From the NCBI GenBank assembly GCA_038230975.1, contig JBBRMF010000286.1, forward strand, positions 1-6,602: a stretch of 6,602 bases of DNA. The letters are read 5' to 3'. The translations under genes and the position numbers were made by a program. Below the pieces are notes generated by a model. It was not told the origin of the DNA, ran no database searches, and was given only the letters and a program-made list of their open reading frames with translations. The stretch is from JANXVV01 sp038230975 (lineage in GTDB: Bacteria; Planctomycetota; Phycisphaerae; Tepidisphaerales; Tepidisphaeraceae). The first letter of the stretch is position 1. The number at the start of each line of letters is the position of its first letter. This document shows positions 1-5,121 of this stretch, piece after piece.

Positions 1-112
1 GATGGTACTCCGCAATCTCATGCGGGCGGCGTACGATCGGCAGGTCAATGGTGTCCCAACCCCGACGCCGCCGCCCAAAAAACTAGTCGGTGTTCCGGCG
101 CGATCGCGGTAG
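1..112 (+). CDS. 3' end of an upstream gene (partial), unknown function
   Basis: The frame beginning at base 2 is open from the window edge to a TAG at 110-112 and encodes about 36 residues. They look like a protein C-terminus: a helical, basic stretch (RNLMRAAYDRQ) followed by a proline-rich tail (VPTPTPPPKKLVGVPARSR). Frame 1 is also open, to a TGA at 121-123, but reads as less protein-like (tryptophan, cysteine and glycine scattered in a random way). The choice of frame 2 is therefore a judgement of composition only. No family can be named, and the gene's start lies outside the window. It would end just before the inverted-repeat element at 130-304, which could act as its terminator. Confidence 0.35.
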   Translation, partial: MVLRNLMRAAYDRQVNGVPTPTPPPKKLVGVPARSR

Positions 113-129
113 ATCGAGTATGACTCTTC

Positions 130-304
130 TTTGTCGCGAACAAATTTTCGGGTGCCATGGCCACGCCTCCTTCCGGTGCTGAAACGACAGGGATCTTTCC
201 CGCGTGGCGATGTCTTTCCCGGGCCACAAAGGCATGGCCACGCGGAGGCCCGGTTTGTTAAAACAGCCTATCGAGAGCGTGGCCATGGCACCCAACGCGA
301 CAAA
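130..304. repeat. MITE-like palindromic intergenic element
   Basis: A 175-bp noncoding segment is bounded by inverted ends. Bases 150-166 (gggtgccatggccacgc) are the exact reverse complement of 277-293 (17 of 17). Outside these, 130-138 (tttgtcgcg) exactly complements 296-304. The two blocks are separated by 11 nt on the left and 2 nt on the right. The core motif catggccacgc recurs inside, at 232-243, and in inverted form with one mismatch at 202-212. The segment can therefore also be read as two tandem hairpin units (about 150-212 and 232-293). It has no convincing coding frame. It could be a non-autonomous mobile element or a REP-like repeat, and its transcript could act as a terminator for the upstream gene. 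Confidence 0.6.
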
Positions 305-346
305 AAAGTATTGTACTTGGTAGGTCTCTGTCTTTGTACGCGGTCT

Positions 347-374
347 TTGCAATCCCGCGATCGTTTCCTACAAT
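347..374 (+). promoter_or_regulatory. candidate sigma-70-type promoter overlapping a dyad
   Basis: TTGCAA (347-352) and TACAAT (369-374) are separated by 16 bp. The -10 box matches the consensus at 5 of 6 positions and the -35 box at 4 of 6. A perfect 7-bp dyad, ccgcgat (355-361) and atcgcgg (373-379), spans the spacer and the -10 box, which is where a repressor operator could sit. The expected transcription start falls only a few bases before the ATG at 385, so the message would be nearly leaderless. This agrees with the lack of a visible Shine-Dalgarno sequence there. The assignment is by inspection only. Confidence 0.3.
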
Positions 375-384
375 CGCGGTTGCT

Positions 385-645
385 ATGACCGTTTACGAAA
401 CGACCAATCATCAGACGATCTACCACTGGGCCACCGCGCGCGGCTTATTTCCCGCGTGCGTGGCGGGCAGCCCCGATCGCATTCGACTCGGAAATGACGA
501 ATTTGCTCCGGAAATCGAAGACCTTGAACCCATCGAATGGTGGCGATGGTTTCAAGAATTTGATCGTCGCTTGCTGCAGTTGATCTATGACCCCAGCAAG
601 GGATGGTTTACGCTGGGCAGCCGGCTGCCCCCACAGGGTGCCTGA
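385..645 (+). CDS. small conserved-looking protein of unknown function (86 aa)
   Basis: I do not recognise a named family. The 86-residue product is acidic and rich in aromatic residues. It has an N-terminal stretch (TIYHWATARGLFPACVAGSP, residues 11-30) and a Trp-rich segment EPIEWWRWFQEFDRRLLQLI at 48-67, followed by a Tyr-Asp turn and a short basic end. The order W-A-x-x-R-G, P-A-x-V-A-G, then I-x-W-x-x-W/F-F-x-x-F-D and L-x-x-x-Y resembles, from memory, small bacterial proteins with no known role; I could not verify this. It has no signal peptide or membrane segment and is presumably cytosolic. ATG 385 was chosen over a TTG at 334 because the extra 17 residues look random and would overlap the candidate promoter. 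The next gene begins 25 bp downstream on the same strand, so the two may share a transcript. Confidence 0.6.
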   Translation: MTVYETTNHQTIYHWATARGLFPACVAGSPDRIRLGNDEFAPEIEDLEPIEWWRWFQEFDRRLLQLIYDPSKGWFTLGSRLPPQGA

Positions 646-670
646 TTTTTAAACCGCTGCTGGATGGGAT

Positions 671-1108
671 ATGCAAAGCCAGTGGAACAAGGTTTTCATC
701 TGCCTTTTGACGCTGTCGGTCGGGTTATCGTGCGCGTCTCACACCCAAGATTCGATAGTAGAGCATCTTCAAAGGATTGATTATGTTCGAACTGGGGGCT
801 TGGTCTGGACGAATGATCATTTGCAGGTGAGCCCTTCCGGTGCAATTCAAGTTCAAGGCGGAATGCTCGGCAAAAAAGCCGGCCAACTGACTCCCGCGCA
901 GATTCAAGAGTTAGTTACCCTGTTTCATGGATGGGATCGAACGAAGTCGGAGCATGTTCGAACCGGAATCATGGATGCGTTCGAATATGAAATTGAATAC
1001 GGTCAGAGACGTATCCGCGTAATCGAATTTGAAAACGTTCCTCAAAATTTTACCCGTGTCCGGGAGCGGCTAGAATCGATCGCCGCGACCCTGCCGAATG
1101 CGAAGTAG
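671..1108 (+). CDS. exported protein of unknown function (145 aa)
   Basis: The product begins with a typical export signal: a short N-terminus with Lys7, then a hydrophobic core VFICLLTLSVGLSCAS at about 8-23. Cys21 could be lipidated, but the residues before it (G-L-S) do not fit the usual L-A/S-G/A-C lipobox. Cleavage by signal peptidase I after SCA (residue 22) is an alternative. The mature part is about 120 residues with mixed alpha/beta character: an RTGG motif at about 40, a GKKAGQLTPAQIQELVTLFHGW segment in two parts at about 67-89, then EYEIEYGQRRIRVIEFEN strands and a C-terminal helix. The RTGG plus 'x-L-x-x-x-Q-x-x-x-L' arrangement vaguely recalls emfourin-like inhibitor domains, but this is a weak impression. 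ATG 671 is preceded by a purine-rich ggatgggat. It was probably transcribed with the gene ending at 645. Confidence 0.7.
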   Translation: MQSQWNKVFICLLTLSVGLSCASHTQDSIVEHLQRIDYVRTGGLVWTNDHLQVSPSGAIQVQGGMLGKKAGQLTPAQIQELVTLFHGWDRTKSEHVRTGIMDAFEYEIEYGQRRIRVIEFENVPQNFTRVRERLESIAATLPNAK

Positions 1109-1114
1109 GATCGA

Positions 1115-1144
1115 TTGCGGAAAGATTCTTTAGCGGTGTTAAAT
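1115..1144 (+). promoter_or_regulatory. weak candidate promoter for the desaturase gene
   Basis: TTGCGG (1115-1120) and TTAAAT (1139-1144) are spaced by 18 bp in the gap between the exported-protein gene and the desaturase. A leader of roughly 40 nt would follow. The match is modest, and read-through from upstream is equally possible. Confidence 0.2.
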
Positions 1145-1190
1145 CCGGTAGTACAAGAAGCTGTGGTTGTTTTATTCAAGGTAATTTGAT

Positions 1191-2126
1191 TTGGTTTCGA
1201 CAAACTCTAAATTCTTCGCATACTCCCGCTATGATGCGATCCCGGCATTGGCGGGCGTTGCTCATTTCGCGTTCGTCATTGGTTTGTTTTTCGCATTCAA
1301 ACACCTTCACTGGTGGGCCTTAGCACCGCTCGGGCTGATCTACTCGATCAGCATCTCCTGGAACATCAACGGCGTCTCCCACAATTTCCTGCACAACCGC
1401 TTCTTTCGGTGGAAGTGGTTGAATCGATTATTCAGCATTATGGAATCGCTGACGATGGGATTTTCGCAGGTGTTCTACGAGTCGGTGCATCGACGGCATC
1501 ACATGGGCAATGCCGATCTGCCGGACGATCACGGGAAAACCATCGATCCGCTTTCCATCTACCGGCACGGTCATGAGGGTGTGCCGGAAAACCCCTGGAC
1601 TTACATTTTCCTGTCGTACTTTCGCGATGACCCACGAGAGATTTTCAACGACATCAAACGGCTGAGTGTGTCAGAGGCATGGTGGGGCGTATTTGAAATC
1701 GCCGCATTTGTGTTGTTCTTCGCCGCCGGTTTTGTGTTGAACTGGCGATTCATGGTTTATTTCCTGCCGTTCTATTATTTTGGACACTGCCTGTCTTATG
1801 TGAACGGATATTACCTCCACTACGGAAGCAACCCTGATCTGCCGATTGCGTGGGGCGTCAGTTCGTATCACAAGGTTTATAATTGGCTCTGGTTCAACAA
1901 CGGATATCATGCCGAACATCATTACCGGCCCAGAATGCACTGGACGGAGATGAAAAGCTTTCATCAGCAAATTGGAGAACAGCAGAAGGCTGCTGGCGTG
2001 TATGTCATCAAACCCCCGCATGCGCTTGGGTTTTTGGCCGGTGAACCGCCGAGCCATGGACGACGACGTCCCACTCAAGAACAAAATACTAATATTTCCG
2101 ATCACGCATCTACGGCGACGCATTGA
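1191..2126 (+). CDS. membrane fatty acid desaturase family protein (311 aa)
   Basis: This is an integral-membrane non-haem di-iron enzyme of the fatty acid desaturase superfamily (PF00487 type), which uses O2 and an electron donor to introduce a double bond into an acyl chain or related lipid. The three histidine boxes are all present: HNFLH (residues 64-68), HRRHH (100-104) and HAEHH (240-244), giving the eight-histidine iron site. Hydrophobic segments at about 18-36, 41-60, 166-184 and 186-208 fit the usual paired hairpins, with the boxes facing the cytoplasm. The length is normal. The last 25 or so residues are a polar, low-complexity tail. The start is TTG 1191: an in-frame stop at 1182-1184 leaves no room upstream, and AAGGT at 1178-1182 is a good Shine-Dalgarno match at 8 nt. 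The substrate cannot be read from the sequence. The gene is co-oriented with the squalene-hopene cyclase gene but separated from it by a long hairpin and a promoter, so a direct hopanoid role is only a possibility. Confidence 0.92.
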   Translation: MVSTNSKFFAYSRYDAIPALAGVAHFAFVIGLFFAFKHLHWWALAPLGLIYSISISWNINGVSHNFLHNRFFRWKWLNRLFSIMESLTMGFSQVFYESVHRRHHMGNADLPDDHGKTIDPLSIYRHGHEGVPENPWTYIFLSYFRDDPREIFNDIKRLSVSEAWWGVFEIAAFVLFFAAGFVLNWRFMVYFLPFYYFGHCLSYVNGYYLHYGSNPDLPIAWGVSSYHKVYNWLWFNNGYHAEHHYRPRMHWTEMKSFHQQIGEQQKAAGVYVIKPPHALGFLAGEPPSHGRRRPTQEQNTNISDHASTATH

Positions 2127-2158
2127 TTATCGGACGTGTCTGATTCTCGTGTTCCTGA

Positions 2159-2244
2159 AATTATTTAGCCGGTCTCGCTTGCGAGCCGTGTCAGATGGGA
2201 TGCGTTCTCGGACACGGCTCGCAAGCGAGACTGGCTAAATAATT
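2159..2244. repeat. very long hairpin (34-bp arms, 18-nt loop), likely terminator/REP-like
   Basis: Bases 2159-2192 and 2211-2244 are inverted copies with 33 of 34 positions complementary. The single mismatch becomes a G-U pair in RNA. The loop is 18 nt (2193-2210). Each arm also contains a small palindrome (ctcgc-tt-gcgag), so each could fold by itself. The element starts 32 bp after the desaturase stop and would terminate or stabilise that transcript. There is no clear U-run after it, and the length and near-perfection are more typical of a dispersed REP-like repeat than of a plain intrinsic terminator. Confidence 0.85.
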
Positions 2245-2285
2245 AAGGGGTAGGTTTCGCGTCTCGTCAAATCCACAAGAAATCA

Positions 2286-2314
2286 TTGCTCAGAGCCGCT
2301 TTTTCCGATATATT
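2286..2314 (+). promoter_or_regulatory. candidate sigma-70-type promoter for shc
   Basis: TTGCTC (2286-2291) and TATATT (2309-2314) are separated by exactly 17 bp. The transcription start would fall near 2321, giving a leader of about 88 nt before the ATG at 2409. It lies just beyond the long hairpin that closes the desaturase unit, as expected for an independently transcribed gene. Confidence 0.45.
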
Positions 2315-2408
2315 CCCGGTTCACCAGCGGGTGCTGCCGTGTTCCATCGAGCGACTCTTTTATCGATATCACCCAGCTTCTGGATGGAACATTTTTTATC
2401 GGAAATCA

Positions 2409-4367
2409 ATGAGCGCCCTTATCTCCAAGCCAGTGCATTCGACCATTTTTAAGACGATTCCCACTGAGTTGCCCACCGGTCAATTAGGCATGGGGACGGA
2501 CGTCGAAAATGCGTTGAGCAACGCTCGAACTGCGTTGCTTGGCAAGCAGCATGCGTCGGGTTACTGGGTCGGCGAATTGCAGGGCGACAGCATTCTCGAG
2601 TCAGAATTCATCCTGCTCAAATTTATCCTCGGCCAGGAGAATGATCCGGAACTTCCGCTGATCGCCAATTATCTCCGGAAACTTCAGCAGCCCGACGGTG
2701 GCTGGTCAATGTATCCGGGTGGGGCGGCGGATGTATCCGGAACGGTGAAGGCCTATTTTGCTCTGAAGCTGATGGGCGACGATATCGAGTCGCCGCATAT
2801 GCGCGCGGCGCGTGAGAGGGTTCATCGCCTTGGAGGAGCCGAGCGGTGCAACAGCTTCTCCAATTTCTATCTCGCAGTGCTGGGACAAATCAGCTACGAC
2901 GTCTGCCCAAGCATTCCCCCTGAGATTGTCTATCTGCCCAAGTGGATGTATTTCAATCTGTACGCCGTATCGGCCTGGACGCGCACGATGATCCTGCCGT
3001 TGGCGATCGTCAGCAGCTTGCGCCCCGTGCGCGAGCTGCGGCCAGATCAGGGCATCCCCGAGCTATTCACCGGCTCAGAATTTTCTCTCGGCAAACTTCG
3101 CGGCTTGCCTAACAGTTGGCGAGAGATGTTCCTGCTGATCGACATGGCTCTAAAGCAGTACGATAAACTGCCGATCCAACACACTCGCCAGGAAGCACTC
3201 CGAGATGCCGAGCAATGGCTGTTGGAACACATGGAAGGTTCCGAAGGCCTCGGCGCAATTTTTCCGCCGATGGTCTACATTCTGATCGTCTTCAAGGCGC
3301 TTGGGTATGAAGAGGATCATCCTAAAGTCGTCGAAGCCCATCGACATCTTCGTGAATTGTTCATTCGTGAAGGCGAAGAGATTCGCATTCAGCCTTGTCA
3401 TTCGCCGGTGTGGGATACGGGTTTGGCGCTTCACGCGTTGGCCGAATCCGGATTGAAGCCAGACCCCGATGCCGCGCGCCGCGCCAGCCAATGGTTGCTC
3501 GAAAAAGAATGCCGCGTTGCGGGCGATTGGCAAAAGAATTGTGCGGAAGTAGAGCCGAGCGGTTGGTATTTTGAGTTCTCAAACCCGCATTACCCGGATG
3601 TGGATGATACGGCGATGGCAGTCGTCTCCTTGAGGCGTTGCGGTGGCCCATCGGCCCGGCAAGCCATCCGCCGGGGGCTGCATTGGTTGCTGGCGTTTCA
3701 GAATGAAGACGGTGGCTGGGCCGCGTTTGATCGTACTCGCGAACGACCATTGCTGGAGCATGTCCCGTTCGCAGATCATAACGCGATGCAGGACCCGAGC
3801 TGCCCGGATATCACCGGCCGAGTGCTCGAGTGCTTCGGGCATTGCGGATTTACCGCCACCCGGCCGATGGCTCGCCGCGCGATCGAGTTTATCCGCAGCC
3901 GCCAGGAAGCCGAAGGATGCTGGTTTGGGCGGTGGGGCGTCAACTATATTTATGGAACTTGGCAAGTGCTCACCGGGCTCAAGTCGATCGGTGAAAAGAT
4001 GGACCGCGATTACATCCGCCGCGCCGTCGATTGGCTTCGCAGCGTCCAGAAACCAGATGGCAGTTTTGGTGAGTCTTGCGATAGCTACGAAGATGCGAGT
4101 CTCAAAGGCATCGGCGAGAGTACACCGTCACAAACCGCATGGGGTGCAATGGGATTGATGGCGGCGGTCGGGCCGAATGATCCCGCCGTGGAACGAGCCA
4201 TTCAATGGCTCGTGAAACATCAGGGAGCGGACGGCAATTGGGAAGAAAATTTCTACACCGGAACCGGTTTCCCCAAGGTCTTCTACCTCAAGTACCATCT
4301 ATACCGGCTTTATTTTCCCCTGACGGCACTTGCGAGATACAAGCGGATGAAGCTGGGAACTGTTTAG
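2409..4367 (+). CDS. shc: squalene-hopene cyclase
   Basis: Squalene-hopene cyclase (also called HpnF) protonates squalene and folds it into pentacyclic hopene and hopanol, the committed step of hopanoid synthesis, as a monotopic membrane enzyme. The product has 652 residues, close to the usual 630-650. The catalytic aspartate motif DVDDTA lies at 397-402, preceded by the typical GWYFEFSNPHYP. The conserved histidine of the HxPF motif, which orients the proton-donating aspartate, is His451. QW repeats that tie the alpha-barrels together are seen at about 41-53 (Q47..W53), 88-99 (QQPDGGW), 425-437 (QNEDGGW), 491-505 (QEAEGCW), 539-553 (QKPDGSF, Phe in place of Trp) and 597-611 (QGADGNW). The C-terminal FYLKYHLYRLYFPLTALARY is also characteristic. 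ATG 2409 fits the family N-terminus. A TTG at 2286 would add 41 unrelated residues and coincides with a promoter. The gene converges on the 4489-4917/hpnH strand. Confidence 0.97.
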   Translation: MSALISKPVHSTIFKTIPTELPTGQLGMGTDVENALSNARTALLGKQHASGYWVGELQGDSILESEFILLKFILGQENDPELPLIANYLRKLQQPDGGWSMYPGGAADVSGTVKAYFALKLMGDDIESPHMRAARERVHRLGGAERCNSFSNFYLAVLGQISYDVCPSIPPEIVYLPKWMYFNLYAVSAWTRTMILPLAIVSSLRPVRELRPDQGIPELFTGSEFSLGKLRGLPNSWREMFLLIDMALKQYDKLPIQHTRQEALRDAEQWLLEHMEGSEGLGAIFPPMVYILIVFKALGYEEDHPKVVEAHRHLRELFIREGEEIRIQPCHSPVWDTGLALHALAESGLKPDPDAARRASQWLLEKECRVAGDWQKNCAEVEPSGWYFEFSNPHYPDVDDTAMAVVSLRRCGGPSARQAIRRGLHWLLAFQNEDGGWAAFDRTRERPLLEHVPFADHNAMQDPSCPDITGRVLECFGHCGFTATRPMARRAIEFIRSRQEAEGCWFGRWGVNYIYGTWQVLTGLKSIGEKMDRDYIRRAVDWLRSVQKPDGSFGESCDSYEDASLKGIGESTPSQTAWGAMGLMAAVGPNDPAVERAIQWLVKHQGADGNWEENFYTGTGFPKVFYLKYHLYRLYFPLTALARYKRMKLGTV

Positions 4368-4379
4368 CGGAATTGATTC

Positions 4380-4459
4380 AAGCCGTAGGCGACGTACCGG
4401 GTCGTTCGGTGCTCGTTCGGCGCAGGCTACCGAAGAACCCGGTGCGTCGCCTACGGCTT
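4380..4459. terminator. long hairpin between convergent genes, probable bidirectional terminator
   Basis: Bases 4380-4410 and 4429-4459 form inverted arms of 31 nt. The outer 23 pair except for one position, which can be a G-U pair, and the inner 8 contain two mismatches. The loop is 18 nt (4411-4428). It begins 12 bp after the shc stop and ends 29 bp before the stop of the oppositely oriented gene, exactly where a terminator serving both strands would sit. No strong U-run follows on the + strand. The length suggests a dispersed repeat that has taken up, or happens to occupy, this position. Confidence 0.7.
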
Positions 4460-4488
4460 CCGCTTCCGGCATTAAAAATCGGCATCGC

Positions 4489-4917
4489 TCAGTCGAGCCT
4501 TTCCGGTTCAATCTGAATATTCTTTTCCCCGGCCGCTTTTCGCTCCTGATACTTCTTCACCCAGGTTTCAAAGCTCTTTCCGGCGGCAGTATCGCGACCG
4601 GTGAATTCAAGGCGCGCGATGCTGCTATAGCTGACCGCAACTTTATCATTCCGGTCTTTTGGAAACAGCCGAACAACACAATCGGCCAACGTCCTACCAT
4701 CACTCCGGCGATCGAAGATGTAACCTTCAAGCTTGTGGCCATCCTTCATCGTGATCGATACATCACCCCGATAGTCGAAGGCTTTTTCCAACGCCGACCG
4801 AATCTCCTGATCGTCGGCTAGCGAAGGAATCCACCCTTCAAGATTCTCATGGGCTGTTCCCGGCGCATGTTCAAGCGCATCCGGATTTGATGGCATCGAT
4901 TTGGTTTCTTGCGGCAT
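4489..4917 (-). CDS. uncharacterised protein between shc and hpnH, possible Sm-like core (142 aa)
   Basis: I cannot assign a named family. The first 45 residues are polar and Pro/Glu-rich, probably disordered. From about 50 there is a run of likely beta strands, GDVSITMKDGHKLEGYIFDR (51-70), then ADCVVRLFPKD (78-88) and KVAVSYSSIARLEFTGRD (92-109), followed by a basic helix FETWVKKYQERKAAGEK (116-132). The pattern 'hydrophobic-x-hydrophobic-K-D-G-x-x-hydrophobic-x-G-Y-I' followed by a long strand and an 'I-x-x-L-x-F' end resembles an Sm-like small barrel; this is a fold inference, not a homology result. It has no signal or membrane segment. ATG 4917 was chosen; ATG 4896 is an alternative. An in-frame extension to 5106 merely translates the repeat at 4978-5104. 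The gene lies 204 bp downstream of hpnH on the same strand and may share its transcript, which makes a link to hopanoid metabolism possible. Confidence 0.75.
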   Translation of the reverse strand: MPQETKSMPSNPDALEHAPGTAHENLEGWIPSLADDQEIRSALEKAFDYRGDVSITMKDGHKLEGYIFDRRSDGRTLADCVVRLFPKDRNDKVAVSYSSIARLEFTGRDTAAGKSFETWVKKYQERKAAGEKNIQIEPERLD

Positions 4918-4944
4918 TCCATCAACTCTTAAATGACCGAAACG

Positions 4945-4966
4945 CGCAGGGAACTTGATCCCTGCG
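4945..4966. promoter_or_regulatory. short perfect dyad upstream of the 4489-4917 gene
   Basis: cgcaggga (4945-4952) and tccctgcg (4959-4966) are perfect 8-bp inverted arms around a 6-nt loop, ending 28 bp before the ATG at 4917 on the minus strand. It could be an operator or a leader hairpin. It lacks a following U-run on either strand, so a plain terminator is less likely. Confidence 0.35.
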
Positions 4967-4977
4967 AATCTTTGACG

Positions 4978-5104
4978 TTTTTCTCCCTCTCCCGGTACTC
5001 CGGGGGAGGGTCGGGGTGGAGGAAATTCGCCCGGCACCTCGATTGATTGAAAATCGAAAAAGGCCCCCACCCTATCCCTCCCCGGGAGTACCCGGAGAGA
5101 GGAC
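4978..5104. repeat. composite inverted repeat (two GTACTCC-centred units, head to head)
   Basis: The unit at 4978-5022 and the reverse complement of 5064-5104 match at about 31 of 40 aligned positions. They flank a 41-bp spacer (5023-5063). Each unit is itself an imperfect palindrome: 4985-4995 (ccctctcccgg) pairs with 5000-5010 across a tact loop, with one G-T position. The element fills the space between hpnH and the next gene on the minus strand. From general knowledge, units with this core are frequent between genes in planctomycetes and some other phyla. It may act as a transcription attenuator or message stabiliser, or may simply be a non-autonomous mobile repeat. Confidence 0.75.
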
Positions 5105-5121
5105 AATACCTGCCAATCTCG

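Noticed and set aside
83..352. Minus-strand frame of 89 residues (and a shorter one at 45-227)
   Set aside because: Both run through the palindromic element and have no recognisable protein features; they exist because the repeat is GC-rich and lacks stops.
131..388. 85-residue + strand open frame across the first intergenic region
   Set aside because: It translates the inverted-repeat element, has no ribosome binding site and an Arg/Pro-rich random composition, and overlaps the start of the gene at 385.
1671..2123. 150-residue minus-strand frame opposite the desaturase
   Set aside because: It is a shadow of a strongly supported gene with intact histidine boxes; the reverse frame shows no family features.
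3643..4158. 171-residue + strand frame and several minus-strand frames inside shc
   Set aside because: All are alternative-frame shadows of the cyclase, whose QW repeats and DVDDTA motif are unambiguous.
4205..4516. 103-residue + strand frame crossing the end of shc
   Set aside because: Its second half is the long hairpin at 4380-4459 and its first half is out of frame with shc; there is no sign of a real protein.
4918..5106. 63-residue N-terminal extension of the 4489-4917 gene
   Set aside because: The extension is a translation of the intergenic composite repeat and dyad; the plausible protein begins at ATG 4917 or 4896.
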